A DNA stretch of 64,000 bases from JAFDVL01 sp963794955 (GCA_963794955.1 CAWCGF010000019.1:124001-188000); one strand, 5' to 3'; positions 1-9,203 are shown, counted from the stretch's first letter. Notes: generated from the sequence alone by a model not told the origin. Made by a program: numbers and translations.

Positions 1-1492
1 GCCGAATTCGCTTCGATGATTCCCGTCGCGGGGTCGGCCTACACTTATGCCTACGCGTCATTCGGCGAATTGATCGCGTGGATCATCGGCTGGGATCTGT
101 TAATGGAATACGCCATCGGCAACATCGCCGTCGCGATTTCGTGGAGCGATTATTTCACCTCGCTGTTGGCGGGCTACGGCATCAACATTCCGCAATATTT
201 GACGATGGATTTTCTGACGGCCTCGCGCGGTTTTGACAAAGTGGACGCGCTGCTCAAGGCCGGGCAAACGCTTGATCAAATCAAAGCTCTGGACGGCATC
301 GGGATGGCGGTGGACGCGCATCAGGCGTGGCTGACTGCGCCCATCGTGGGCGGCTTTCATCTGGTGTGTGACCTGCCCGCGCTAGTGATTGTGTTCCTCA
401 TCACGGCGCTTGTTTTTGTGGGCATCAAAGAATCCAAAACGGCATCGAACATTATGGTCGCGATCAAGCTCGCCGTGATCTTTTTGGTGATCGTGCTCGG
501 CGCGTTTTATGTGAAGCCGGAGAACTGGTCGCCGTTTGCGCCGAACGGGGTTGCGCGGCGTGCTGAAAGGCGTGAGCGCGGTGTTCTTTGCCTACATCGG
601 CTTCGATGCGATTTCGACGACTGCTGAAGAATGCAAGAACCCACAACGCGATTTGCCGCGCGGGATGCTGTATTCGCTGGTGATTTGCACCGTTTTATAT
701 GTGCTGATCGCACTCGTGCTGACGGGGATGGTCAGTTACAAAGAACTCGCGGTCGGCGATCCGCTGGCGTTTGTGTTCGCGCAAGTCGGCGCGCAATGGA
801 TCGCAGGAGTGATTGCGATTTCTGCGGTGATTGCGATGGCGACAGTGTTATTAGTCTTTCAGCTTGGACAGCCGCGCATCTGGATGACGATGAGCCGTGA
901 TGGTTTGCTGCCGCCAATCTTTGCCGCGATTCATCCGAAGTTCAAAACGCCGTGGTTCTCGACCATCGTGACGGGCTTTGTCGTCGCCATTCCGTCGTTG
1001 TTTATGAACCTGACCGAAGTCACGGATTTGACCAGCATCGGCACGCTCTTCGCCTTCGTGCTGGTGTGCGGTGGCGTCCTGGTTTTGCAGTCGAATCAAA
1101 ATATCGAACGCAAATTCAAAGCACCGTACATCAACGCGAAATTCATTGCACCCGTGGGATTCATCCTGATTTTACTGAGCTTCGTTATCTTCAAACCCGA
1201 AGCACTAGCTTCACTGATTGCCACGACTGATCCCGCGAATCCGACCGAAAGCGGCTGGGAGGTATTCAAGCATAAGCTTCCGTTGCTCGGTTACATTGTG
1301 CTGGCAGCGGCGCTGGTCGTGCAATGCTTCCGCAAATCGCTGTCGCTGATTCCGGTGCTGGGCGTGCTGACTTGCGGCTACTTAATGACGGAACTGGGTT
1401 GGACAAACTGGTATCGGTTTTTAATCTGGCTGGCGATTGGGTTGGTAATTTATTTTCTGTATAGCTATAAGCATAGCAAGTTACATCTCTAA
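1..1492 (+). CDS. APC-family amino acid permease, 5'-partial, one frameshift
   Basis: Inner-membrane amino acid/cation transporter of the APC superfamily, CAT/YfnA-like. The frame is open from base 1 (AEFASMIPVAGSAYTYAY, the conserved early part of these permeases), so the true start lies outside the window. Many hydrophobic helices follow, including the family segment VFFAYIGFDAISTTAEE. The frame breaks at a run of four G (547-550): upstream is frame 1, downstream frame 2. Removing one G joins PNG to LRGVLKG as in homologues and gives 496 visible residues. Either a sequencing indel or a recent inactivation; the downstream part is intact, which favours an indel. It converges on the CE15-like gene, with a perfect inverted repeat in between. 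Confidence 0.85.
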
Positions 1493-1495
1493 CTT

Positions 1496-1556
1496 GGGTA
1501 CGCGCGCACCCTGCGTGTTGGATTAACACTATAGCACGCAGGGTGCGCGCGTACCC
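1496..1556. terminator. Perfect inverted repeat between convergent genes
   Basis: Two 22-base arms (1496-1517 and 1535-1556) are exact reverse complements around a 17-base loop. They lie between the stop of the permease and the end of the convergent esterase gene, so a bidirectional terminator is the simplest reading. There is no clear U-tract on either side, so it may instead be a REP-like element. Confidence 0.55.
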
Positions 1557-1563
1557 AGTGCTC

Positions 1564-3018
1564 CTACTTTTTCGCCACTGAACTGGGCGGCGCTTTGAGG
1601 TAGCGGCTGGCGAACGTAATGAACGTCGGCCAATTCGGTGCAGGCGTATGTCCGCCGCTGTGTTGGCGGAACGAAATATCGCCCTCCATCAGCCCGGTTT
1701 CAATCGCGGGAAACTCCGTCGTTCCCATATCCTTTTTGCCGAGCAGCTTGTACACCGGCCCGGCACCCGCTGCCGCCTGAAACCCGCCTTTGGCATCAAC
1801 CCAACCATCACCTTGCGTCGCGCCCGCGCTAATAAACACTGGGCGGGGCGCACATAAGGCAACTAATTGATGAGCATCTACGGGCAGGTCATTCCAGGTT
1901 AACGGCCCGGCATATTTCATATAGTTGCCCGCCATCCAGTGATATTCGCTGGGCGCGGCAACGTTCTCAACCAACTCGCCCCAATTGCGGCGGTGAATTT
2001 TGGCTCCGCCTGCGCCGGAGGAACTGACAAAGGCAATGGCAAAACGCGCATCATCCGCCATCGTGACAATCGTCGCTTTGCCGTAGCGCGAATGGCCTTC
2101 GATGCCGACCTGTTTGGCGTTGACCGCTTTGTCTGTCTCGAAATAATCCAGCGCGCGGCTTGCGCCCCAGCCCCAGGCGCGCAATGCACCCCAGTCATCC
2201 GGTTTGCGCGGCTGGCCTTTGTTGACGAGGCCAATGATGCCTTGCGTCAAACCTGCGCCGTTGTCGGCTTGAATGCTGTTCGGAACAATAATGGCATAGC
2301 CCCAGCCTTTGGCCAGCATTTGCTGTTGCCACGGCGTGCCTGGGGGGGCTGGGCGCGGCGGCGTGTTCGCTGCTGCTGCGCCTGCGGGACGTGGCGGAAA
2401 ACCAAAGCCGAATTCCATCATCACAGGCACCGGGCCTGTGGCGTTGGCTGGCGTGGTCAAGGTCAATTGAATGTTAACTGTGATTTGTGGGTAGGAAGAA
2501 TTGTCTACGTGCCCGATAAGTTGTTTGGTGATGACGGGCACATCGTATTTCACTTCGTTCGTCGTGCTGGTCACTTCCCAGTTTACCTTTGGCGTGACTT
2601 TGGGCATCCGGCCATAAACTTCGCGGTCGAAATCTTCTACGATTTCCGGGCGGCGTTGATTCCACCAGACCTTGGCTGACGTGACTTTCTTCCCATTTTT
2701 CAGCTTCATCAGTTCTGGCAGGTTCGGATACGGATTGGCTTTCGATTCATCGTAGTTAGCGTAATTCGGCGCTTGCGGATTACTGCCATTCGCGCCGCGC
2801 CGCAACTCTTTGATGCCCAGCAGCTCCATCATCCGCTGGTGATCTTCCTGCGTAGCTTTTTGTTGGGCTTGCATCTGGGCTTGTTGTTCGGGCGTGAGTT
2901 GGCGTTGCGCTGGTTGCGCTGTTGCCTGGAATACGCGGCTTATGAAGGGAACAGTGATCAAGGTCAGGCAAACGAAAAACGCTGACCATCCAATCAAATG
3001 CTTGGGAGCAGTGGACAT
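1564..3018 (-). CDS. CE15-like glucuronoyl methylesterase (alpha/beta hydrolase), exported
   Basis: Predicted secreted or membrane-anchored hydrolase of 484 aa. An N-terminal hydrophobic segment (about residues 6-33) serves as signal or anchor and a Gln-rich stretch follows. The nucleophile motif GHSRYGK corresponds to the GCSRxGK motif of carbohydrate esterase family 15. The later SSSGAGGAKIHRRNWGE and HSGGHTPAPNWP segments fit the acidic/oxyanion and catalytic His regions of that family. CE15 enzymes cleave the ester between lignin alcohols and glucuronoxylan. The start at 3018 is chosen because GGAGGA lies six bases upstream of it; an in-frame ATG at 3030 lies inside or before that site. 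The substrate is not deducible from sequence, and many acidobacterial paralogues are uncharacterised. Confidence 0.75.
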   Translation of the reverse strand: MSTAPKHLIGWSAFFVCLTLITVPFISRVFQATAQPAQRQLTPEQQAQMQAQQKATQEDHQRMMELLGIKELRRGANGSNPQAPNYANYDESKANPYPNLPELMKLKNGKKVTSAKVWWNQRRPEIVEDFDREVYGRMPKVTPKVNWEVTSTTNEVKYDVPVITKQLIGHVDNSSYPQITVNIQLTLTTPANATGPVPVMMEFGFGFPPRPAGAAAANTPPRPAPPGTPWQQQMLAKGWGYAIIVPNSIQADNGAGLTQGIIGLVNKGQPRKPDDWGALRAWGWGASRALDYFETDKAVNAKQVGIEGHSRYGKATIVTMADDARFAIAFVSSSGAGGAKIHRRNWGELVENVAAPSEYHWMAGNYMKYAGPLTWNDLPVDAHQLVALCAPRPVFISAGATQGDGWVDAKGGFQAAAGAGPVYKLLGKKDMGTTEFPAIETGLMEGDISFRQHSGGHTPAPNWPTFITFASRYLKAPPSSVAKK

Positions 3019-3351
3019 AAATTCCTCCATGGAAAAGGTAAGATAGACAGCTTGCCTGTCATTTAGTTTGGTATTATTCCTGGGCGAAATCTATGACAGA
3101 TAATGTTCCTGTCGGGTGTTTTTGATTCGTTGGGTGCAGCGTCTGCGATTGGTGCGACGCTCGAATTTGAACTCAAAACGTTCGCAGTATACGGGGTACC
3201 CCTCGGCCTTGCAAGCGGCCTTGACGCCATGTATGCGGTCATTTTCTATCGCAACACAATAGGAATCTCTGTGGTATGATTTCGCCTGCAACGAAGCCGT
3301 CTGGTTTCTGTTCGAGGGATCAATCTAAGAAATTGCAGGTGCCAAAGTCGT
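3019..3351. other. Divergent intergenic region, promoters expected
   Basis: No convincing gene is seen here. The flanking genes diverge, so promoters for both should lie within. A TATGAT hexamer at 3275-3280 is a possible -10 for the rightward gene, but no good -35 is found at the right spacing. A 66-codon minus-strand frame at 3091-3291 has no recognisable features and I did not call it. Confidence 0.4.
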
Positions 3352-4206
3352 ATGAGATTGCATCGTTATTCCAGTTTTGTGCTGGCCGTGATTTTGTTAA
3401 GCCAGGTCTTCGCCCAACAACCGAAGAATATTGTGTACCGCCCTACGCCCAAAGCGCCGATTGCAAAAGCGGCAAGTTTGGAAAACGCGTTGCTCAAGGA
3501 AAATTTGCCTTGGACGTTTGGAGGCAAAGTGCAAAGGGGCTGGCAATTGTATGAGCCGCTGATTCGACAGGTTGTAAATTGCGAAGCGAATCCTGACAGC
3601 GAAGACTTTGCGATGGCGATTTCTGCCTGGCAACAGTCGGTTGATTTAATGGTTAGCGGGGTTCTTGATGAAGAGACCTGGATGAAGATGGTGAAGCAGT
3701 GGCAAGTATGCCGTAGCAAAGATCGGGAAGTTTCTGCTGCGGCAAACTTACTCACCGTTGCTGCTTCAGAATTCTATGATCCCGAACGCCCACTTGAACT
3801 GCGCCAGATTGAGCGCGCAACTTATGCCGCATATAAACGAATGGTTGCTGCCGCCGCGCGCGATTTGGGCTTGGCACTGGCTGATAACGGGACGCTGGCT
3901 GCTTCGGAAAAATATTTGAAAATCATCTCGGCCTTTCGCTCACCTCAATATCAACAGAAATTACGGCAACAATCCCCGCAGGCCGGGCGCGCAGGCCTAG
4001 CACTCCACAGCCCTCACTTCACCGGACGCGCGTTAGACGTGTATGTTGGCGGCGAACCCGTCAGCACGAAAGATGACAATCGTGCTTTGCAGGTCAACAC
4101 GAAGGTTTATCGTTGGCTCGTCAAAAACGCAGGCAAGTTTGGTTTCATCCCCTATTTTTATGAACCCTGGCATTGGGAATACAACCCGCAAGCTGCCAAA
4201 GAATAA
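3352..4206 (+). CDS. VanY-type D-Ala-D-Ala carboxypeptidase (M15), exported
   Basis: 284-aa periplasmic peptidase. Signal peptide at residues 1-22 (hydrophobic core ending at VFAQ). A peptidoglycan-binding-like helical region (about 50-125) is followed by an M15B/VanY domain (about 155-280). It shows SAFRSPQYQ, then LHSPHFTGRALDV (the SxHxxGxAxD zinc-ligand motif) and EPWHWEY (the second His). These enzymes remove the terminal D-Ala of peptidoglycan stem peptides. It lies just upstream of an L,D-transpeptidase gene on the same strand, so the two probably act together in wall remodelling: the carboxypeptidase makes the tetrapeptides that L,D-transpeptidases use. Confidence 0.85.
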   Translation: MRLHRYSSFVLAVILLSQVFAQQPKNIVYRPTPKAPIAKAASLENALLKENLPWTFGGKVQRGWQLYEPLIRQVVNCEANPDSEDFAMAISAWQQSVDLMVSGVLDEETWMKMVKQWQVCRSKDREVSAAANLLTVAASEFYDPERPLELRQIERATYAAYKRMVAAAARDLGLALADNGTLAASEKYLKIISAFRSPQYQQKLRQQSPQAGRAGLALHSPHFTGRALDVYVGGEPVSTKDDNRALQVNTKVYRWLVKNAGKFGFIPYFYEPWHWEYNPQAAKE

Positions 4207-4264
4207 ATAACGATTGGACATGAACGCATTACTGGTACGAACAACGCGGCCCGGAAGGGAAGCG

Positions 4265-4999
4265 ATGGCAATCCTCACGCTCTTATTTTTATTAAGTTCG
4301 GTTGCGCTCTGGGGGCAAGAACCGGAAACCCGCGCCCGCCGTGTGATTCGTGCGCGGCAAATTGCTCCTACCAAACCAAAACCAAAAGCCAAACCGAAAG
4401 TTGTGACCGTGGCTGACATCAAAGAAGCCAAAGAAAAGCTGGCGGCGCTGGGGTATTGGCTGGCGAACACTAATGAATCCTATCGTCACGCGCTGATTGC
4501 CTTTCAGAAGGTGCAAGCGCTGCAACCAACCGGCAAATTGAGCCTGGAAGACCTGGAAGCGCTACGTTTTGCCCGTCCGCCCGTGCCGAAAGAAGTGCAG
4601 GCGTTGGAGGCGGGAACCATCCGCGTTGAAGTGGATTTGCTACGCCAGGTGTTGTTCGTCATAGATCACGAGAATAGCGTCACGAAAATCCTGTCTGTCT
4701 CTTCTGGCAATGGAAAAGAATTCAAATCAGAAGGCTTTGTCCGCGATGCCGTTACGCCGCCAGGACGCTTCAACGTCTACAATAAAATCAAAGGCTGGAA
4801 GAAAAGCCCGTTAGGTATGCTTTATTACCCAAATTATTATCTTTCCGGTTTGGCGATTCACGGCAGCACCTTCGTGCCGGCCTATCCTGATTCACACGGT
4901 TGTGTGCGCATTCCGATGTATGCGGCGAAAGAGTTTTTTGAGTTGCTAACAATGGGAACGGAAATTTTGCTCCACAGCCCGTTGGAGGTGAGGGAATGA
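4265..4999 (+). CDS. L,D-transpeptidase (YkuD domain), exported
   Basis: 244-aa periplasmic cross-linking enzyme. The start at 4265 is chosen because a GGAAGGGA stretch lies just upstream and the signal peptide (MAILTLLFLLSSVALWG) begins there; starts at 4214 (TTG) or 4220 (ATG) would add 15-17 residues. A basic Lys/Pro-rich spacer is followed by a PG-binding-like helical segment and the YkuD domain in the C-terminal half. The catalytic signature is AIHGS...SHGCVRIP, with the nucleophilic Cys and paired His. Function: 3-3 peptidoglycan cross-links or attachment of lipoproteins. Follows the VanY-type gene closely, a likely two-gene operon. Confidence 0.88.
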   Translation: MAILTLLFLLSSVALWGQEPETRARRVIRARQIAPTKPKPKAKPKVVTVADIKEAKEKLAALGYWLANTNESYRHALIAFQKVQALQPTGKLSLEDLEALRFARPPVPKEVQALEAGTIRVEVDLLRQVLFVIDHENSVTKILSVSSGNGKEFKSEGFVRDAVTPPGRFNVYNKIKGWKKSPLGMLYYPNYYLSGLAIHGSTFVPAYPDSHGCVRIPMYAAKEFFELLTMGTEILLHSPLEVRE

Positions 5000-5002
5000 A
5001 GG

Positions 5003-6791
5003 CTAATTGCCGGGTGTTGTCGGGGCTGAATGATGCGCCCAATGTTTGGCCATTTCTTCGTGGAGGTAGTCATTGACCTCTCTAGGAGTCGTGAAGGTCA
5101 GGGCTTGCGCCGCAATTTGACGCGCCGTTTTTACGTCAATGCCCCGAATGATGCGCTTAATCATCGGAATGGCGCTGGGCGTCATGCTCAAGTCACAAAG
5201 CCCTAATCCCAACAACACGATGACTTCCGCTGGGTGAGAAGCCATTTCGCCGCAGACTGTGATGGGAATCTGCGCTGTGTGTGCCGCGTCCGCGACTAAC
5301 TTAATGGCTCTGAGCACGCCAGGGTGCAGGGAATCGAAAAGGTGCGTCACGTCTTCATTCGCCCGATCTACGGCAATCATATATTGCGTCAAATCATTGG
5401 TTCCCAGGCTGAAGAAATCGGCTTCGCGTGCCAAATGTTCAGCGAGGAACACAGCGGTCGGAACTTCGATCATCACGCCAATCTCCAGCTTGGGGGCGTG
5501 CAGAATATTTTGCTCATTGAGTTCCTGTGTCAGATCCGCGATGGTTTGTTTGGCGTAGCGTAGTTCATCCAGATCGGAAATCATCGGCAGGACAAGCTTG
5601 AGTTTGCCATAAGCGGCGGCCCGTAAAATCGCGCGCAGTTGGGCATGGAAAACTTCTTTGACCTTGACGGACAACCGAATTGCGCGCAAACCCAGCGCTG
5701 GATTGCGCTCTGGTTTAAAGCCATTCAGATGCAGTTTATCACCGCCCAGATCGAACGTCCGAATCACTGCCCCTTCCTCGCCACTGGTTTCTGCCAACAA
5801 TTTGTACACTTCGTATTGCTCTTCTTCGGTGGGCAATCCCGACTCAGCCTTGGCGTACAAAAATTCCGACCGGAACAGGCCGATGCCTGCCGCATTGAAG
5901 CGTTGCACGACCTCAATTTCATCGGTCAACTCGATGTTGGCGCGTAAGGCGACTTTTTGCCCATCCAACGTCATCGCGGGCCAGTCGCGCTCTTCCAGAT
6001 CGTACACCGCCTGTTGTTGTTGACTGGCGCGCTGTTCCAGATAAAAGCGCAGGGTATCTGGTGCCGGGCGCAGAATGACCATCCCGGCGTGTCCGTCAAT
6101 GATGATCGTTTCGCCGGAGCGCACGCGAGCCGTGATGCGGCGCAAGCCCGCGACGGCGGGAATGTTCAAGCTGCGGGCAATGATGGCGGTATGCGATGTC
6201 CAGCCGCCTGCATTGGTGGCAAAGCCGTGAATCCTTTCCGTATTCATTTCGGCGGCGACCGAGGGCAGCAGATCATCGGCGACTAAAATGGCGTCTTCGG
6301 AAAAGTCTGCGAAAGTGCGCGGCTGGGTGCCGGAAAGAATTGTCAGCACGCGGTTAGTAACGTCTTCCAGATCGCTGCTGCGCGCGCGCATATATTCATC
6401 CGTGATTTCGGCATAGACCTTCAGCAAGCGATTGGAGACTTCACGCACCGCCCATTCCGCGTTGGCGCGATTGTCGCGAATGAATTGCTCAATCTGCCGC
6501 CCGATAGACTGATCCTGCAACATGAGGGACATGGGCTTCGAGAATGTAGGCTTGTTCTTCGCCGAGGGCCGCGCGCAGTCGTTCATAAACGGCCTTGAGT
6601 TGTTGTTGCGCGACTTCGATGGCTTGGCGAAAGCGCGCGATTTCTCTGTCCAGGTCGGATTCGCGCAGCCGCACCCGAATGATGCGTCCGCGCGGATCAT
6701 CCACGAGGAAAGCCGTGCCGATGGCAATGCCAGGGCAAATTCCTATGCCTTCCAAGCGCTCCTCATTTGAGAATTTCAGTTGGGGCGACAC
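5003..6791 (-). CDS. ptsI: PTS Enzyme I (phosphoenolpyruvate-protein phosphotransferase), one frameshift
   Basis: Cytosolic kinase that transfers phosphate from PEP to HPr. Visible motifs: the N-terminal SPGIAIG-like segment (ICPGIAIG), the active-site His in GGWTSHTAIIAR, RTFDLGGDK, MIEVPTAV, GTNDLTQYMIAVDR and the C-terminal CGEMA with the catalytic Cys. Frame breaks near 6530-6536: the first 85 or so codons are in one frame, ending EEQAYILEAH, and the rest continue LMLQDQSIGRQ in another. Dropping one base restores a normal 595-aa protein. Start is GTG at 6791, with no clear ribosome site, directly after a heptamer-repeat hairpin. Last gene of the rpoN-PTS operon. As EI is highly conserved, an assembly indel is likelier than a pseudogene. 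Confidence 0.9.
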
Positions 6792-6795
6792 GATC

Positions 6796-6921
6796 AGTCA
6801 TTTGTCATTTGTCATTTGTCATTTGTTCTTTGTTATTCGTCAGTAGTTTCTCCTCGCATCCACGGGGCTACGATAGTGGCTGACCAATAACAAAGAACAA
6901 ATGACAAATGACAAATGACTA
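6796..6921. repeat. Heptamer-repeat inverted pair between ptsH and ptsI
   Basis: Left arm (6796-6843) is a tandem of the heptamer TGTCATT ending in TTCTTTGTTATT. Right arm (6881-6921) is its reverse complement with one heptamer fewer and one mismatch, so transcripts could fold into a stem of about 40 bp. On the minus strand the ptsH stop codon TAG is the first three bases of the right arm (TAGTCATT). Confidence 0.85.
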
Positions 6922-7197
6922 CTCCTTTTCTCCAAACTTTTCCTCAATGAGCTGGCTTAAGGCTTCTATGGCGACCAACTCATCAATACCTTCAGTTGTC
7001 AGTTCGATTTCGGTATGTTGCGGTGCCGCTAACAGCAACAACCCGAGAATATTCTTGGCATCGGCGCTGCGCGTCGGTGGTTCGCAACGCGAAACCTGAA
7101 CTGAGCTGGAAAATGTATTAGCTAGACGTACTAACTTCGCTGCCGCGCGAGCGTGCAGACCCAGACGGTTTGGAATGACAATACGGCGCGTTTGCAT
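6919..7197 (-). CDS. ptsH: HPr-like phosphocarrier protein
   Basis: 92-aa phosphocarrier. The active-site His is in LGLHARAAAKLV (position 15 of the family). At the place of the regulatory Ser46 (usually DAKSI) the sequence is DAKNI, so the HPr-kinase site is absent. This fits a nitrogen-type or purely regulatory PTS. It lies between the EIIA(Man) gene (five bases away) and EI. The stop codon is part of a heptamer-repeat arm. Confidence 0.92.
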   Translation of the reverse strand: MQTRRIVIPNRLGLHARAAAKLVRLANTFSSSVQVSRCEPPTRSADAKNILGLLLLAAPQHTEIELTTEGIDELVAIEALSQLIEEKFGEKE

Positions 7198-7202
7198 AAG
7201 CG

Positions 7203-7622
7203 CTACTTGGGGGCTAGAACTTCACTCGCTAAATAGATGTTTTTTTGCCCTTGATCACGCACCCGTTGTGCGATGACGGGCAAGGTTTCATTGGGTTGTT
7301 GGTCAGCCAGGCGGATCACCATAGGCAAATTCACGCCTGTGACCACTTCAATCGGAGCGTTACCGAGATAGGTACAAGCCAAATTGGTGGGCGTACCGCC
7401 AAACATATCCGTTAAGACCAACACCCCGGCTCCGGCCTGGACGCGTTCAATGGCGCGACTGATTTCTTCGCGCGCGATGTCCACGTCGTCGTGCCAGCCA
7501 ATCGAGACGGCGGTAATGTGATGGATGTCGCCCACAATAGTTTCCGCCGCGCTCAATAACTCATTGGCGAGGTTGCCGTGGGTGACGATGACTCCTCCGA
7601 TTAAGGGCATAATATTGGTCAT
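7203..7622 (-). CDS. PTS EIIA, mannose family
   Basis: 139-aa EIIA(Man)-type domain. The phosphorylated His is in VIVTHGNLA near residue 15, and TDMFGGTPTNLA is the second signature of the family. It receives phosphate from HPr. No EIIB or EIIC gene is present, so the phosphorylation state probably acts as a signal rather than driving sugar uptake. The start ATG at 7622 (MTNIMPLIGG) sits inside a heptamer-repeat arm; the ATG at 7610 (MPLIGG) is an alternative. Neither has a ribosome binding site. Confidence 0.9.
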   Translation of the reverse strand: MTNIMPLIGGVIVTHGNLANELLSAAETIVGDIHHITAVSIGWHDDVDIAREEISRAIERVQAGAGVLVLTDMFGGTPTNLACTYLGNAPIEVVTGVNLPMVIRLADQQPNETLPVIAQRVRDQGQKNIYLASEVLAPK

Positions 7623-7687
7623 TGGTCACTTATCATTGGTCGGGTTGTCATCGTAGCAGGTGGCTAATGACTAATGACCAATGACTA
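7614..7687. repeat. Heptamer-repeat inverted pair between rapZ and the EIIA gene
   Basis: Left arm about 7614-7641 (TTGGTCA units) and right arm about 7664-7687 (AATGACC/AATGACT units) are imperfect reverse complements. The arms contain the rapZ stop codon (TAG, 7685-7687) and the start codon of the EIIA gene (7620-7622). The unit is a one-base variant of the repeat between ptsH and ptsI. Confidence 0.8.
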
Positions 7688-8545
7688 TTTCTTCACATCC
7701 CGGTGCATCACGTGGGCGTGATGGCCGAGTCGGTTCAGGTGTTTGCCTAATTCGTTGGCTGAATACACCGAACGATGTTTCCCGCCCGTGCAGCCAACAG
7801 CAATAGTTACGTAACTTTTTCCTTCGCGCTGATAGAGCGGAAGCAAATAATCCAACAAGGCATTGAAGCGCGCAATCGTTTCGCTGACTTCCTGACTATT
7901 TTCGAGATAGGTGATCACGGGTTGATCGTTGCCCGTGAATTCCTTTAACTCCGGCACGAAATGCGGATTCGGCAGAAAACGCACATCCAGCATGATGTCC
8001 GCATCAATCGGCACGCCGTGTTTATAGCCGAAACTCACGACCGTGATGTCGGTCGTGCCTTCCGTGTTGTCAGAAGCGAACCGCTTCTTGAGAAACGCGC
8101 GCAGGGTATGCACGGTATGATCCGAGGTATCAATCACAATGTCGGCCAGCGCGCGAATCGGTGCCAGGAGCGTGCGTTCTTCCTGAATTGCTTCCAGCAC
8201 AGTTCCTTCGCCGATAGGATGCGGGCGGCGCGTTTCACTATAACGACGTTGCAGCGCCGCGTCGCTGGCTTCCAGAAAGATCACCATGGTTTCCAGGTCA
8301 GTGCGGCTCCGCAACTTGGCATACATCGGTGGGAAGCGGCGCAGAAACTCGCCTTCCCGTATATTGACGCCGAGCGCGGCATGCATAATGCCCGATTCTT
8401 TTCGCTCAAATAACTGCACGAAGCTGGGAATCAACTGCACCGGCAAATTGTCCACACAGAAGTAGCCCATATCTTCGTACACATTCATAGCCGAAGAGAT
8501 GCCCGCGCCACTGAGTCCGGTGATGATGACAAGCTGAGGGAGCAT
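7685..8545 (-). CDS. rapZ: RapZ/YvcJ family nucleotide-binding protein with altered Walker A
   Basis: 286-aa protein of the RapZ (RNase adapter)/YvcJ family. It shows the N-terminal P-loop region, YEDMGYFCVDNLP, SFGYKHG and the C-terminal GCTGGKHRSVY signature. In E. coli RapZ controls GlmZ decay by RNase E and so amino-sugar supply. The P-loop here reads GLSGAGISSAM where the family has GLSGAGKS: the nucleotide-contacting Lys is Ile, from codon ATC, which is two changes from a Lys codon. Nucleotide binding may be weakened. Located in the rpoN operon as in proteobacteria. Confidence 0.9.
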   Translation of the reverse strand: MLPQLVIITGLSGAGISSAMNVYEDMGYFCVDNLPVQLIPSFVQLFERKESGIMHAALGVNIREGEFLRRFPPMYAKLRSRTDLETMVIFLEASDAALQRRYSETRRPHPIGEGTVLEAIQEERTLLAPIRALADIVIDTSDHTVHTLRAFLKKRFASDNTEGTTDITVVSFGYKHGVPIDADIMLDVRFLPNPHFVPELKEFTGNDQPVITYLENSQEVSETIARFNALLDYLLPLYQREGKSYVTIAVGCTGGKHRSVYSANELGKHLNRLGHHAHVMHRDVKK

Positions 8546-8557
8546 AAAAACGTGTCG

Positions 8558-8605
8558 GGTGGCAGGTGTTGCGCAGGGGAATTCCCCTGCGCAACACCTG
8601 CCACC
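8558..8605. repeat. 48-bp perfect palindrome
   Basis: Bases 8558-8581 and 8582-8605 are exact reverse complements with no spacer, centred on GAATTC. The element lies between the hpf stop (8611) and the rapZ start (8545) and contains no gene. It could form a 24-bp hairpin in RNA and so could be a terminator or processing site within the operon. Confidence 0.9.
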
Positions 8606-8610
8606 TTTGC

Positions 8611-9144
8611 TCAGGGTTCAATTAACCCGAAATTCCCATCTTTTCGTTTATACATTACGCCAATGCGTTCTGTTTCAGCATCGCGAAAAACCAGAAATTG
8701 TTCTGAATCGCTGGCCACATGCAACATCGCTTCTTCCGGCGTCATCGGTTTCACCGAGTAGCGACGCGAGCGAATAATACGCGGCGCATTGGCCAGCGGA
8801 ACGACTTCCGGTTGCGGGCTTGGCGCGACGAGCTTCGCCGCTACTGCATGATGTTTGCGATCAATGATTTTGCCTTTGAGCTTTTGTGCCTGTCGGTGCA
8901 GCTTGTTAATCGCCTGCGTGACCGAACCATACATATCAGGCGTATCGGCATTGCTGGTTAATTCGTGGTCTTTCCAATGCACCACGACTTCTGCGACGTG
9001 GCGATGATGCTTCTCAATGCTTAAAATGACATGCACCTTAGTAGTTTCATGCAGGATGGGGTCAAGTTTATTGAAGTGTTCCAGCGTGTGCTTTTTGATG
9101 GCAGGTGAGACTGTGAAATTACGACCAGTAAATTCAATTTTCAT
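8611..9144 (-). CDS. hpf: Ribosome hibernation promoting factor, long form
   Basis: 177 aa. The N-terminal HPF/YfiA domain (MKIEFTGRNFTVSPAIKKH...) binds the 30S decoding centre, and the C-terminal dimerisation domain (YSVKPMTPEEAMLHV...FLVFRDAETERIGVMYKRKDGNFGLIEP) pairs ribosomes into 100S dimers. The length and second domain make it the long type. A strong AAGGAGG lies upstream of the ATG. It follows rpoN as in many bacteria. Confidence 0.95.
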   Translation of the reverse strand: MKIEFTGRNFTVSPAIKKHTLEHFNKLDPILHETTKVHVILSIEKHHRHVAEVVVHWKDHELTSNADTPDMYGSVTQAINKLHRQAQKLKGKIIDRKHHAVAAKLVAPSPQPEVVPLANAPRIIRSRRYSVKPMTPEEAMLHVASDSEQFLVFRDAETERIGVMYKRKDGNFGLIEP

Positions 9145-9203
9145 CGTTCGCCTCCTTGCGGTGGTTGGGTTTGTTTTTTAATGATATGTGGGGCGAGTAT
9201 GCA

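Noticed and set aside
1939..2679. 246-codon plus-strand frame opposite the CE15-like gene
   Set aside because: Shadow frame; the minus-strand gene has signal segment, catalytic motif and ribosome binding site.
3091..3291. 66-codon minus-strand frame in the divergent gap
   Set aside because: Low-complexity basic product, no ribosome site, no recognisable family, and it would occupy the promoter region.
6796..6921. Heptamer hairpin as an insertion-sequence end or MITE
   Set aside because: No target-site duplication is seen, and the unit is a simple tandem heptamer with variants at other junctions.
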